35,717 bases of DNA from UBA1227 sp045642705 (GCA_045642705.1 JAZUJK010000010.1:1-35717), one strand, 5' to 3'; shown: positions 1-10,360, counted from the first letter of the stretch. Numbers and translations: made by a program. The notes: a model not told the origin generated them from the sequence alone.

Positions 1-79
1 GGGCGATATGTTCCGATATTGCGACATCAATCAGCACGTATCGAGCCATGTGGAAACCGTAGTGCTTTTGTCCAAGTAG
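1..79 (+). CDS. C-terminal fragment of probable TrmA/RlmD-type RNA methyltransferase
   Basis: An open frame enters from the left edge and ends at TAG 77-79. Its last residues include HVSSHVETVVLLSK. A tail of the form DMF...HVETVVLLS is typical of the RlmD/TrmA family of 23S rRNA (uracil-5-)-methyltransferases in Firmicutes, which use SAM and often a [4Fe-4S] cluster. Only 25 residues are visible, so the catalytic cysteine and SAM motifs cannot be checked. The assignment rests on the tail alone; a different methyltransferase or an unrelated protein is possible. No hairpin terminator is visible between it and the next gene. Confidence 0.45.
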   Translation, partial: GDMFRYCDINQHVSSHVETVVLLSK

Positions 80-96
80 TATTAATTGATAAATAC

Positions 97-126
97 TTGA
101 CAATTTAGTAATAAATTTGATAAATA
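97..126 (+). promoter_or_regulatory. Candidate promoter for the first hybrid kinase
   Basis: TTGACA at 97-102 is a perfect -35 box. TAAATA at 121-126, 18 bases downstream, is the best matching -10 but is a poor one. A second AT-rich element (TATTATAAG near 129-137) is a better -10 but has no -35 at the right distance. The call is tentative. Confidence 0.35.
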
Positions 127-175
127 GGTATTATAAGTATACAAACGCACATTATTGTATAAGGGTTGTGAGTTT

Positions 176-3022
176 ATGGGAACTCGGCAAGGTATAAAAA
201 GGATTGTTGCGCTCGTATTGGCAATGATTCTAGTCTTCTCATTGATGCCAATGGCATATGCGATTGAGGGGAAAGATAGTACAAGTGGTAAAAAAGTAAA
301 ACTTGGCTATTTTAGTTTCCAGAATTATATGTTGGGAGCGGGGCAAGGTGAAACCAAATCAGGTTTCGCCTACGATTTGCTTTGCGATGTTGCCGCAATT
401 AACAACTGGGAATATGAGTTCGTATATGGCGACTTTAATGAACTATATGAAAAATTATTAAATAACGAGATTGATATTCTACCTTGCCTTGTATACACAG
501 AAGAGCGTGCTGCGGCACATCTTTTCTCAGATGAAGAAATATATGCTGAGCAATATTTTATTTCTGCTAAGAATGAAAATGTAAACCGTGATTTTAAGAT
601 TTCTGACCTCAATGGTAAGAAAATCAGTTCGGTTAATGATACACATCAAAATGAGGTTTTCCTTGAATGGGCAAAGGAGAATGGTATCTCATGCCAGCTC
701 GTATGTACGCCATCATTTGATGATTCATGGAAACAGTTAGATGATGGAAAAACAGACTATATTTTGAATATCGATAGTGCTTCACAGGATTCTGGATACA
801 CATCACTTTTGAGCGTGGGATCGGGAAGTTCTAGGTTCGCTATTGCTCCAAAAGACACAGAAATTTTGCATGAACTCAATAGCGCAATTACGAAAATTTA
901 TGAGATTAATCCGTTCTCAATTGCACATCTTAAGGAAAAATATCTGAAAGATACTATGTCATCATATAAGTTGTCTCAAGATGAGCAAAATTGGCTTAGT
1001 GGCAGGGAAGTTATACGAGCTGCTGGACTAAAAGATGACCTTCCTTATACATATTCCAAGAGTGGAGCAGTAGTGGGCGTATACCCTGATATGATTAAGA
1101 GCATGTTTAAAAAGCTCGGAATTAGTACCAAGGTAGAATGGACACTTTATGCTTCAGTAGAGGAAATGCATGAGGCATTGGCATCAGGTGAAGTTGATTT
1201 GGCTTGCCCAGATTATTATGGACACTTTTATGCAAGCGAAAATGATGTAATCGTATCTGAGAAGATTCAAGATATCAATATGGGCCTTCTCACTGAGGAA
1301 AAGACTCTTGAAAGAGATATAGATAGAATAGCGATTCCAGATAGCAGACTAGTAGCAAATTATGTCTCGGATGTATATCCAAAAGCTGAAATCGTTCTAT
1401 GCAAAACTGTTGATGATTGTTTGAAAGAGGTCAATTCTGGCAGAGCAGATGCTGCAATTGCGCATATTGCAGCATTGCAAGAAAAGTCATCAAAAAGCAT
1501 GAAAACTTTCAGGATAAGATCGCTTAATGCGCGTTGCCCAATTTGCTTCTCAACTAGCCAAGAGAACGGCATGCTTATTTGCATATTAAACAGGGGATTG
1601 CATCTTATCTCTGACTTCGAATTCCAGACACTTGAAAACGAGCATACACCATCTGGTGATTACGCTCTCTGGAACTATATCAAGAACAACAAATTGCTCG
1701 TAACCATGATGGCAATTGCGATTTTCACAATTGCTGCTTACGCATGGGATAGAACTGCCAGCTCAAGAAAACTCAAGAAGAATCTTGATGAGATTACAAG
1801 GCAGAAAGAAATCATTGAAAAGAATGAAAAAGAACTTGTCGAAGCCAAGAATGAGGCCAATGCAGCAAGTAGAGCTAAGACTACATTCCTCTTCAATATG
1901 TCACATGATATTAGAACTCCGATGAATGCAATTCTCGGTTATTCTGACCGCATGTTAAGACATATTGATAATAAGGATATTGTTGCAGATAGTGCAGGTA
2001 AGATTAAGTCATCTGGTGCTTATCTTCTCTCACTTATCAATGATGTACTTGATATGGCTAGAATCGAATCAGATAAGGCCAAGATAGAGGTAAGCCTCAA
2101 TGATATTAGAGAAAGAGGTCTTCTTCTCTGCGATATCTTTGAAGTGGATATGCAGAAAAAAGACCTGACTTTTAATGTTGATCTTGATGATGTCACTGAT
2201 AAATATGTGTGGTATGACAGCCTAAAAGTAAGACAAATTATGCTTAATTTGATTTCAAATGCAGTTAAGTATACAGGAGTGGGTGGCACAATTACTCATA
2301 CCATGCGCCAGGTTGAATGTAAAAAACCTGGATATGGCAGGTATGAGTTTGTAATAGAAGACAACGGAATGGGTATGACACCTGAATTTGTCGAGCATAT
2401 ATTTGAACAGTTCTCCCGCAGCGATGACTCAATCACTAAGGGCACTCAAGGAACTGGTCTTGGAATGTCAATTGTAGCGAAACTTGTTGATCTTATGGGC
2501 GGTACAATTGATGTTAAGAGCGAAGTTGGAAAAGGAACTAAGATTACTATTTTCTTGGATTTCAAACTCGGAACAGAGGAAGAAATAAACGAATTGTTGG
2601 CATCGGAAGAGCCAGAGTATGAAAAGGTTTCACTACAGGGCGTTAAAATTCTTTTGGTTGATGACAATGAGCTTAACCGTGAAATTGCTCAAGATATCTT
2701 GACAGAAGAGGGCTGCATTGTTGTTGATGTCGCTGAAAATGGTGAAATTGCTGTACAGAAAGTTGCCGAATCAGAGCCTGGAAAATTTGATGTGGTTCTA
2801 ATGGATGTTCAGATGCCTGTAATGGATGGCTATCAAGCAACAAGAACTATTAGAGAGCTTGAGAATACTGAGCTTGCCAATATTCCAATCATCGCTATGA
2901 CGGCAAATGCTTTTGAAGAAGATCGCCAAAATGCACTTGCGGCAGGTATGAATGATCACGTAGCGAAGCCAGTTGATATTGCAAAATTATCCAAGGCACT
3001 CGCTGCAATAATAAAAAGTTAG
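176..3022 (+). CDS. Hybrid sensor histidine kinase with two extracellular solute-binding (SBP_bac_3-like) domains and a receiver domain
   Basis: This is a membrane-bound hybrid kinase of 948 residues. The N-terminus (MGTRQGIKR followed by a hydrophobic stretch ending near AYA) is a signal peptide. Two amino-acid-binding-protein-like modules follow (about 40-260 and 275-500), then one membrane helix (about 515-535) and a short coiled linker. The H-box is FNMSHDIRTPMN with His577, the N-box NLISNAVKY, and the G-boxes DNGMGM and GTGLGM. A C-terminal receiver has the acidic pair DD, phospho-acceptor Asp877 in LMDVQMP, and the conserved K in AKPVD. ATG 176 was chosen over TTG 155 because it starts the signal peptide directly and has AAGGG at 161-165. 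The likely ligand is a small polar solute such as an amino acid; none can be named. It is the first of three consecutive kinases. Confidence 0.93.
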   Translation: MGTRQGIKRIVALVLAMILVFSLMPMAYAIEGKDSTSGKKVKLGYFSFQNYMLGAGQGETKSGFAYDLLCDVAAINNWEYEFVYGDFNELYEKLLNNEIDILPCLVYTEERAAAHLFSDEEIYAEQYFISAKNENVNRDFKISDLNGKKISSVNDTHQNEVFLEWAKENGISCQLVCTPSFDDSWKQLDDGKTDYILNIDSASQDSGYTSLLSVGSGSSRFAIAPKDTEILHELNSAITKIYEINPFSIAHLKEKYLKDTMSSYKLSQDEQNWLSGREVIRAAGLKDDLPYTYSKSGAVVGVYPDMIKSMFKKLGISTKVEWTLYASVEEMHEALASGEVDLACPDYYGHFYASENDVIVSEKIQDINMGLLTEEKTLERDIDRIAIPDSRLVANYVSDVYPKAEIVLCKTVDDCLKEVNSGRADAAIAHIAALQEKSSKSMKTFRIRSLNARCPICFSTSQENGMLICILNRGLHLISDFEFQTLENEHTPSGDYALWNYIKNNKLLVTMMAIAIFTIAAYAWDRTASSRKLKKNLDEITRQKEIIEKNEKELVEAKNEANAASRAKTTFLFNMSHDIRTPMNAILGYSDRMLRHIDNKDIVADSAGKIKSSGAYLLSLINDVLDMARIESDKAKIEVSLNDIRERGLLLCDIFEVDMQKKDLTFNVDLDDVTDKYVWYDSLKVRQIMLNLISNAVKYTGVGGTITHTMRQVECKKPGYGRYEFVIEDNGMGMTPEFVEHIFEQFSRSDDSITKGTQGTGLGMSIVAKLVDLMGGTIDVKSEVGKGTKITIFLDFKLGTEEEINELLASEEPEYEKVSLQGVKILLVDDNELNREIAQDILTEEGCIVVDVAENGEIAVQKVAESEPGKFDVVLMDVQMPVMDGYQATRTIRELENTELANIPIIAMTANAFEEDRQNALAAGMNDHVAKPVDIAKLSKALAAIIKS

Positions 3023-3040
3023 TTTTTTGCATCATTATTA

Positions 3041-3070
3041 TTGTTTTTTTATTTATTTATGTGTTATATT
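3041..3070 (+). promoter_or_regulatory. Candidate promoter with extended -10 ahead of the second hybrid kinase
   Basis: TTGTTT at 3041-3046 and TATATT at 3065-3070 are 18 bases apart, with TGT directly before the -10 (extended -10). The 91-base gap after the first kinase has no terminator hairpin, so this may be an internal promoter adding to read-through. Confidence 0.4.
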
Positions 3071-3113
3071 AACCCTATATATTATATTTATAATATAGGA
3101 GTTGAGGCTTGCG

Positions 3114-6100
3114 GTGGAAACTCAAGTTCATAGCAGAGTTAGAAAAACAATAGTTTTAGTTGTCATAGCTATTATGTCAGCTATGCTTTTCTGCGCATGC
3201 AATAGAACTTCAAATATTAAAATGGAGACAAAGGCCAAGAATTCATTTGGTGAGACACTTGTTGTCGCAACAGATGATGACTATTGGCCTTTTGTTTATT
3301 ATAACGACAAGAAAGAACTTGTTGGACATGACATTGAACTTATCAATACTATTGCTAATGAACTCCAAATGAATCTTGAGATAAAGCCTATGACATGGAG
3401 CGAGTCCCTAGAAGCTGTCAAAAAAGGTGAAGCGGATGCTGTCCTGACTTGTGAATATGGGGATGCTTTATTACCAGGTGACGCAATTGTTCTGTCTAGC
3501 CCAATGCAAGCCGATGACTTTATGGTCTTTTCTAAGGAAAAGCTTAAGAAAACAGAACAGCTATATGGTTTGAAAATAGGCGTAACAGAAAATGCAAATG
3601 CTCTTGTATCAATTAGAGCGCATGGTTTTGAGCCATTTTGTGTTACATATAATTCCAATAAAGCTGCTTTTGACGCACTCATGAATGATGAATGTGATTG
3701 CGTTGTATGCCGCTATGTTGTTGGCGTTGGAATCATTGATGAGATGAGTGATATTGCAGGTATTGAAATAAAACCTTGCTTCTCATTGTCTGACAGTAAT
3801 ATGGCAATAGGTGTAAGTGCCAATAATCCTGAACTTTTAAATCGCATTAATTTAACAATTGAAAAGCTTAGAGCCGACGGAGTGTTGGATGATCTTAATG
3901 ATAAATGGCTGTTCGCATATATTCCAACATTACCAATTATCGATATGATTAACGAGCGCCCAATAATGAGTACTATTATTTTAATGTGCCTGCTTGCTGT
4001 TGCAATTCTAATTATTACTAGAATTGCTATATTGCGACAAGAAGGTATATATCTAAGAGCTCTATCTAAGGACTATGCTTCTGTTGACCTTGTAAATATC
4101 AAGGGAAGAAATACATATGACTTTGTATATAGACGTACTCTTGTAAAAGATGAGCTTAAAAATCTGGTAGATGAAAAATGGCTCAAGGAGCAAAATATTA
4201 CAGAGCGAATTAAACTTATGGCTCTCATGGTGGACCCGGCAGACCAGGATGATTTTTATACTATGACTAGAAAGTCCAAGGTTCTTGAGTCCTTCGCAAG
4301 AGGCAAGACTCATACAGTAGAATTCCGTTTGGGAAAGGGCGAAAACACCCTTCACTTTAGAGAGGAATTCATTCCTATCAAAAACTTCAAGGGAAAAGTA
4401 AATACTATGGTTGTATGCATCCGTAGTATTGAGGATTTATACCAACTTGAAGTGGCTCACAGAAAGCAATTGGAGGATAAGAATAAAGAACTTGAATCCG
4501 CTCTTGGTGATTCTAAAAAACTTCAAGAATCACTTGAGAATTACAAGAATGCCATTATCACAGAATCAATCATCTCACTTGAGGCAAACTTGACTAAGAA
4601 TATATTGGTCTATGGTGAATGGAAGGGCGACGATGGTGAACTTCGTCCGCTTCATGATATTTTGGGACTCGATTTGCCTTGTGAATATGATGTTTATATT
4701 GAAAAGTGGAGAAAGAAATTTGTTGATGAAAGTTCAAGTGAAATATTTGCTAAGTCAACAGATAGAAATAATCTCTTAACAAGCTTTAATAACAATAGAA
4801 CAGAGATGACGTTCGACTATGAAGCTGATACTATCGACGGCAACCGAAGATTTCTCCGTCGTAGTATCTGTATGATTAGGAATTCCGAGGGTGATGTTAT
4901 ATCCTTCACGACTGTTAAGGATATTTCCGAAATCGGAAGAGTAAGGGAACAGGAAACAGCTTTGCTTAGAACCATCTCTGATGACTTTGATAGCGTTGAT
5001 ATTATTACACTTTCCGATAACAAGCAGAACGATACAATTACAAGAAGGCATAAGATAACCGATTCGTTTGCAAATGTTGTAACTAATGCTTGGCTCAATG
5101 AGACAAATCTTAGCAAACGACTCGATATAATGATTCAATATTTGGAACCAGAGGACAGGGAAGCATTTTATAACGAAACGCGCAGAGAAGTTATTTATGA
5201 CGACTTCTATAATGATGAAGTACATTCAGTTAATTTCCGTTTGAAGATAAATGGTGAAGACAGTTTCTATCAGGAGCGATTTATCCCAATCCTTGGTAAG
5301 AATAAAGAAGTTATGGGTATGCTCGTATGTATACGTTGTACCGATAGCGAAATCAAGAAGGAACTAGGACACAGACAAGAACTTGAAACAGCGATGAGGG
5401 CTGCTGAAAAAGCAGATAAGGCCAAGACCACATTCCTATTCAACATGTCCCATGACATACGAACACCGATGAATGCAATTCTTGGTTATGCAGCAATTGC
5501 AAGCAAGAAGACATCTATAGATGAGATAAAAGATTATCTTGCTAAGATTGGAATTGCAGGAAATCAGCTTTTGTCACTTGTAAATCAGGTACTTGAAATG
5601 TCTAGAATCGAATCAGGCAAGATTATCTTACAAGATCAAAGAATTGATTTCGTTGAGAACTTTAATGTATTACATGCGGTATATTATGAGCATGCGAAAT
5701 CGAGCGACATTGATTTCTCTGTTGAGATAAATGATGTTAAGCACTTACATGCTATTGGTGATAATGACAGAATGACTCAGATTGCAAATAATCTAATCAG
5801 TAATGCTGTCAAATATACGCCAGCAGGTGGAAGTGTCAAGGTGATACTTGGTGAGGCGCCATGTCTTAAACCAGGTTATGGACTATATAAGTTCACAATC
5901 GAGGATACAGGACTTGGAATGAGTGAGGAGTACCTTCCTCATCTGTTTGAAGAATTTACGAGAGAAGAGAATTCTACTGTTCGTAAGATTCAGGGTACAG
6001 GTCTTGGAATGCCAATTGTAAAACGACTTGTCGATCTTATGGAAGGTTCAATTGATGTAACTTCTAAGCTCGGAGAGGGAACGAAATTTGTGGTTTCAAT

Positions 6101-6557
6101 TCCGTTGCGTATTGATAAGGAGTATAAGGAAGACAGCAAACATGATGAAAAGTCTATTGATGTATCTCTCAAGGGTATGAAGATTCTTCTCGTAGAAGAT
6201 AATGAGATGAATAGAGAAATAGCCCAAGAGATTCTGGCGGATTTTGGTGCAGAAATAGATACAGCAGAAGATGGTGTTATTGCTGTCGAAAAAGTCAAAT
6301 CTTCTAAGCCGGGAGATTATGATATTGTACTGATGGATGTACAAATGCCACGAATGGATGGTTATGAAGCAACCAAACAAATTCGTGCTCTATCCAACAA
6401 AAAACTGGCTGGTATCCATATCGTTGCCATGACTGCAAATGCATTTGCAGAAGACAAGCAAAATGCACTTGATGCAGGAATGGACGGACACCTAGCCAAG
6501 CCGATTGATGTCAATAAGCTTCTTACAACATTGCAAGAACTTATGGCGACTGATTAA
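3114..6557 (+). CDS. Hybrid sensor histidine kinase: solute-binding sensor, three PAS-like modules, kinase, receiver
   Basis: The product has 1147 residues. An N-terminal hydrophobic stretch ends in MLFCACN, which resembles a lipobox, so it may be a signal peptide or a lipid anchor. One SBP_bac_3-like domain follows (about 38-268), then a membrane helix (about 278-300). The cytosolic part has three PAS-like segments (about 305-430, 475-605 and 610-745), the first and third resembling the repeat unit of the next kinase. HisKA has His780, HATPase_c has NLISNAVKY, DTGLGM and GTGLGM, and the receiver has Asp1075. GTG 3114 was preferred because GAGG at 3104-3107 sits six bases upstream; TTG 3102 directly abuts AGGAG with no spacing. 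Compared with the first kinase it has one binding module fewer and more cytosolic sensing. Confidence 0.92.
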   Translation: METQVHSRVRKTIVLVVIAIMSAMLFCACNRTSNIKMETKAKNSFGETLVVATDDDYWPFVYYNDKKELVGHDIELINTIANELQMNLEIKPMTWSESLEAVKKGEADAVLTCEYGDALLPGDAIVLSSPMQADDFMVFSKEKLKKTEQLYGLKIGVTENANALVSIRAHGFEPFCVTYNSNKAAFDALMNDECDCVVCRYVVGVGIIDEMSDIAGIEIKPCFSLSDSNMAIGVSANNPELLNRINLTIEKLRADGVLDDLNDKWLFAYIPTLPIIDMINERPIMSTIILMCLLAVAILIITRIAILRQEGIYLRALSKDYASVDLVNIKGRNTYDFVYRRTLVKDELKNLVDEKWLKEQNITERIKLMALMVDPADQDDFYTMTRKSKVLESFARGKTHTVEFRLGKGENTLHFREEFIPIKNFKGKVNTMVVCIRSIEDLYQLEVAHRKQLEDKNKELESALGDSKKLQESLENYKNAIITESIISLEANLTKNILVYGEWKGDDGELRPLHDILGLDLPCEYDVYIEKWRKKFVDESSSEIFAKSTDRNNLLTSFNNNRTEMTFDYEADTIDGNRRFLRRSICMIRNSEGDVISFTTVKDISEIGRVREQETALLRTISDDFDSVDIITLSDNKQNDTITRRHKITDSFANVVTNAWLNETNLSKRLDIMIQYLEPEDREAFYNETRREVIYDDFYNDEVHSVNFRLKINGEDSFYQERFIPILGKNKEVMGMLVCIRCTDSEIKKELGHRQELETAMRAAEKADKAKTTFLFNMSHDIRTPMNAILGYAAIASKKTSIDEIKDYLAKIGIAGNQLLSLVNQVLEMSRIESGKIILQDQRIDFVENFNVLHAVYYEHAKSSDIDFSVEINDVKHLHAIGDNDRMTQIANNLISNAVKYTPAGGSVKVILGEAPCLKPGYGLYKFTIEDTGLGMSEEYLPHLFEEFTREENSTVRKIQGTGLGMPIVKRLVDLMEGSIDVTSKLGEGTKFVVSIPLRIDKEYKEDSKHDEKSIDVSLKGMKILLVEDNEMNREIAQEILADFGAEIDTAEDGVIAVEKVKSSKPGDYDIVLMDVQMPRMDGYEATKQIRALSNKKLAGIHIVAMTANAFAEDKQNALDAGMDGHLAKPIDVNKLLTTLQELMATD

Positions 6558-6592
6558 TTTGATTTTCGACTTATCCTATCTGGAGGTTTTTT

Positions 6593-9500
6593 ATGAATAA
6601 AGAAAAAGTTGTAAATGTCTCTACTTCTCAGGGCGTTGATAGACGTGAGGTACAACTCCATGAGCAAGAGCGTAACATGGAGATTATCAGAATCCTCGCA
6701 TCTGAGTATTCATCAGTTTACTATATCGACCTTAACACAGATGAACTGAACCCATATACAATGAACGCTGAGACAGAGTCTGAGTTCGGTCAGATTTTCA
6801 ACAGCGGAATTACATATTCAGAAGCTTTCAAGCTTTATGTAGATAGACTTATCTTGGATGAAGATAAGGAAATGATGCTCCGTGAGGGTTCTATTCCTAC
6901 AATTAAGAAAGAGCTCAAGAATCAGAAGACATATATCACACAGTATCGATCATCAGACAACCGATACAGTGAGATGAGATTCGTTAAGGTTAATGGTGAA
7001 AACGAAGAGCCAACAGCTGTTGCCCTCGGTTTCGCAGACCGTGATGAAGAAATCCGTGCTCGCCAGAGACGTGAAGAGGAAAGAAAACGTAATACAGACA
7101 TTATCGAAATCCTCGCATCTGAGTATTCATCAGTTTACTATATTGACCTTAATACAGATGAACTGAACCCATATACAATGAACGCTGAGACAGAGTCTGA
7201 GTTCGGTCAGATCTTCAACAGCGGAATCACATATTCAGAAGCTTTCAAGCTCTATGTAGACAGACTTATCTTGGATGAAGATAAGGAAATGATGCTCCGT
7301 GAGGGTTCTATTTCTACAATCAAGAAAGAACTTAATAATCAGAAGACTTATGTAACACAGTATCGTTCATCAGACAACCGATATAGTGAGATGAGATTCG
7401 TTAAGGTTAATGGCGAAACTGAAGAGCCAACAGCTGTTGCCCTCGGTTTCGCAGACCGTGATGAAGAAATCCGTGCTCGTCAGGCCCAGGAATTGGAGCG
7501 TCAGAGAAACTTTAACATTATCGAGATCCTCGCATCTGAGTATTCATCAGTTTATTATATCGACCTCGAAACAGATGAACTGAACCCATACACAATGAAT
7601 GCTGAGACAGAGTCTGAGTTCGGTCAGATTTTCAACAGCGGAATCACATATTCAGAAGCTTTTAAACTCTATGTAAGCCGTCTTATCTATGGCGAGGATA
7701 AACAGCTCATGCTCAAGGCTGGTTCCGTAGAGAATATTGCAAAAGAACTTGAAAATAAGAAAACATTCATTACAACATACCGTTCTGAGAACTCCGGAGA
7801 CCCTCATTACTGCGAAATGAAATTCGTAAAGGTAGGAGACGCAAACGGTAAGCCAAAAGAGGTTGCGCTCGGTTTCGCGGATAAGAATGAAGAAATTCGT
7901 GCTGAACTTACACGACAGGCTGAAATCGATAGAAATAATGAGATTATCGAGATTCTTGCATCTGAGTACACATCAGTTTATTACATCGATCTTACAACTG
8001 ATGAACTTACTCCATACTCCATGAACGAGGAGACGGAGAACCAATTCGGATTCCTCTTCAAGAATATGACTTATTCAGATGCATATAGAGTATACGTAGA
8101 TACTCTTATCTATCTTGAAGATAAGCCGATGATGCTGAAAGCAGGTTCTATCGGTAATATCATGAAGGAACTTCGTTATAAGAAGACCTTCCTTACAACA
8201 TATCGTTCTGATAACAATGGTAATCCTCACTATTGCGAAATGAAGTTCGTAAAGGTAGGAGACGAAGAAGGTGCACCTAAGGCTGTAGCTCTTGGTTTCG
8301 CTGATAAGGATGATGAACTTCGTAATAGAATTGAGCAGGAAATAGTTAGACAGAGAAATACTGAAATCATCGAAATCCTCGCATCCGAGTATACATCAGT
8401 TTATTACATCGACCTTACAACAGATGAACTTGACCCTTATACAATGAACGAGGAAACAGAGTCTGAATTTGGTACAGTATTCCGTTCTGGTATTAAATAT
8501 TCTGATGCCTTTAAGATGTACGTTGATACATTGGTTTACGAAGAAGATAAGGCAATGATGCTCAAGGCTGGTTCTATCTATAACATTCTTGAGGAACTTC
8601 ATGATAAGAAAACATTTATTACAACATATCGTTCAGATAACGAAGGCGACCCTCGTTACTGCGAAATGAAGTTCGTAAAGGTAGGAGACGATGACAACCC
8701 TCAGGCTGTTGCTCTCGGTTTCTCAGTTGTTGATGAAGCATACAGAAAAGAACTTGCAAATAAACAACGTGAAGAATTTATCAACAGTTTGGCAGACGAC
8801 TACGAAGCCGTATTCCATGTTGACTTTGACGGCAAGACAATTGAAACTGTCCGTATGTCTGATGCATATATGCAACGAAATCCATCTCTTGAAAATAAGA
8901 TGGAATATAACAAGTACGTAGAGGCTGTTGCTGCTAATATCGTAGCAGAGGATAAGGATGACTTCGTAAAGGCTCTTTCTCCAAGCAATGTTGAGAGAGA
9001 ATTTGCAAAAGAGGATGCATTCTTCCATAACTATCGAATCATCAAGAACGACGATATCACATATTATCAGCTCAAGGTAATTCATACAGGAAACTGGGTT
9101 TATGATAAGAACTTCCTTATCGGTGTGCATAACATGGATGAGCTTACAAGAGCTCAGGTTGAACAGGAAGAAATTCTCGAGGAAGCTCGTGAGCAGGCTG
9201 AGTCTGCAAACGTAGCAAAATCGACATTCCTATTCAACATGTCTCATGATATCCGTACTCCTATGAATGCCATCATTGGATTTAATAATATGGCAAGAAA
9301 GAATATAGATAATCCTGAGAAACTTGCAGACTGTCTTGATAAGGTTGATCTGAGTAGCCAGCACCTTCTTAGTATCATCAACGACGTGCTTGATATGGCA
9401 CGTATCGAGTCAGGTAAAGTTGCAATCGAAGAGGATAGAGTAATCATCACTGATTCTGCTCTTGCTCTCGTAGATATGCTAAAGCAGACAATTTCTGATA

Positions 9501-10360
9501 AGAGCCTTGATTTCTCAATTGATTTAAGCAAGATTAAGCATAACTGCGTATTTGCAGATAAATTGCGTGTAAATCGAGTTCTTACAAATGTTGTAACTAA
9601 TGCTATTAAATATTCTAAGCATGGCGGATATGTAAAGTGTTCAATTGTCGAGACACCTTGCGCTAATTCAGAACATTCCGCATATGACTTTATAATCGAA
9701 GATAACGGCATCGGAATGAGCGAAGAGTTCGTATCTCATATCTTTGAAGCTTTTGTTCGTGAGACAACATCTACAATTTCAGGTATCCAGGGTACTGGAC
9801 TTGGAATGTCAATTACCAAGTCTCTTGTTGACCTTATGGGAGGCACAATTGATATCAAGAGCAAACTCGGTGAGGGTACAACTGTAACCATTCACTTTGA
9901 GTTTAGAATTGCCGATGAGAGCTATGTTGATTCTGCTGAGGAATATAAGCAGGGCCTCAAGGCACTCAAAGGCAAGAAGGTTCTCCTCGTTGAGGACAAT
10001 GAACTCAATAGAGAAATTGCTAAAGATATTCTCGAGGATATGGGCCTGATTGTTGATACAGCAATCGATGGAACATATGCTGTAGAGAAGATGGCTGCTA
10101 TGATAGATAAGCCAGAAAAAGAGCATTATGACGTAATTCTTATGGATATCCAGATGCCTATCATGGATGGCTATAAGGCAACAGAGGAAATTCGTCGTTT
10201 GAATAGCAAGTATGCGAAGTCAGTTCCTATCGCTGCAATGACTGCTAATGCATTTGCAGAGGATAAGAAGAAGGCTCTTGATAGTGGAATGAATGCACAT
10301 CTTGCGAAGCCAATAGATAATGAGGAATTGATCAAGACACTTGCAGGTCTCTTTGAATAA
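6593..10360 (+). CDS. Cytosolic hybrid histidine kinase with six tandem PAS-like repeats
   Basis: The product has 1255 residues with no signal peptide or membrane helix, so it should be cytosolic. Residues 31 to about 720 are five copies of a roughly 140-residue unit beginning IIEILASEYSSVYYIDL (starts at 31, 170, 309, 451 and 592). A sixth, diverged copy starts near 729. Each unit has the pattern of a PAS-type sensor: YYIDL strand, helical middle, YR and MKFVKV strands, then VALGFAD and a charged helix leading to the next copy. The kinase core has His885, N-box NVVTNAIKY and G-boxes DNGIGM and GTGLGM; the receiver has Asp1185. GGAGG lies seven bases before the ATG. No metal or cofactor ligand can be identified. 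The function is signal transduction; the signal is unknown. Confidence 0.92.
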   Translation: MNKEKVVNVSTSQGVDRREVQLHEQERNMEIIRILASEYSSVYYIDLNTDELNPYTMNAETESEFGQIFNSGITYSEAFKLYVDRLILDEDKEMMLREGSIPTIKKELKNQKTYITQYRSSDNRYSEMRFVKVNGENEEPTAVALGFADRDEEIRARQRREEERKRNTDIIEILASEYSSVYYIDLNTDELNPYTMNAETESEFGQIFNSGITYSEAFKLYVDRLILDEDKEMMLREGSISTIKKELNNQKTYVTQYRSSDNRYSEMRFVKVNGETEEPTAVALGFADRDEEIRARQAQELERQRNFNIIEILASEYSSVYYIDLETDELNPYTMNAETESEFGQIFNSGITYSEAFKLYVSRLIYGEDKQLMLKAGSVENIAKELENKKTFITTYRSENSGDPHYCEMKFVKVGDANGKPKEVALGFADKNEEIRAELTRQAEIDRNNEIIEILASEYTSVYYIDLTTDELTPYSMNEETENQFGFLFKNMTYSDAYRVYVDTLIYLEDKPMMLKAGSIGNIMKELRYKKTFLTTYRSDNNGNPHYCEMKFVKVGDEEGAPKAVALGFADKDDELRNRIEQEIVRQRNTEIIEILASEYTSVYYIDLTTDELDPYTMNEETESEFGTVFRSGIKYSDAFKMYVDTLVYEEDKAMMLKAGSIYNILEELHDKKTFITTYRSDNEGDPRYCEMKFVKVGDDDNPQAVALGFSVVDEAYRKELANKQREEFINSLADDYEAVFHVDFDGKTIETVRMSDAYMQRNPSLENKMEYNKYVEAVAANIVAEDKDDFVKALSPSNVEREFAKEDAFFHNYRIIKNDDITYYQLKVIHTGNWVYDKNFLIGVHNMDELTRAQVEQEEILEEAREQAESANVAKSTFLFNMSHDIRTPMNAIIGFNNMARKNIDNPEKLADCLDKVDLSSQHLLSIINDVLDMARIESGKVAIEEDRVIITDSALALVDMLKQTISDKSLDFSIDLSKIKHNCVFADKLRVNRVLTNVVTNAIKYSKHGGYVKCSIVETPCANSEHSAYDFIIEDNGIGMSEEFVSHIFEAFVRETTSTISGIQGTGLGMSITKSLVDLMGGTIDIKSKLGEGTTVTIHFEFRIADESYVDSAEEYKQGLKALKGKKVLLVEDNELNREIAKDILEDMGLIVDTAIDGTYAVEKMAAMIDKPEKEHYDVILMDIQMPIMDGYKATEEIRRLNSKYAKSVPIAAMTANAFAEDKKKALDSGMNAHLAKPIDNEELIKTLAGLFE
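6683..9160 (+). repeat. Tandem in-gene repeats of about 417 bp encoding PAS-like units
   Basis: Repeat starts lie at 6683, 7100, 7517, 7943, 8366 and 8777. The first three spacings are exactly 417 bases, followed by 426, 423 and 411. Repeats 1 and 2 are nearly identical at the nucleotide level, and repeat 3 matches them in its first half. Repeats 4 and 5 are more alike to each other, and repeat 6 is only distantly similar. This gradient points to stepwise, recent in-frame duplication at the 5' end of the array. Confidence 0.9.

Noticed and set aside
155..175. TTG start giving a seven-residue longer first kinase
   Set aside because: The extension carries the likely ribosome binding site AAGGG and would precede the signal peptide with an odd Cys- and Glu-containing segment. 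ATG 176 is better.
6683..8800. Regularly spaced repeats suggesting a CRISPR or satellite array
   Set aside because: The period is about 417 bases, it is a multiple of three, and the copies encode a continuous protein. There are no short repeats with unique spacers.
9244..9711. Minus-strand 155-residue frame within the third kinase
   Set aside because: It lies opposite the conserved H-box and N-box coding sequence. Similar shadows occur opposite the other kinases.
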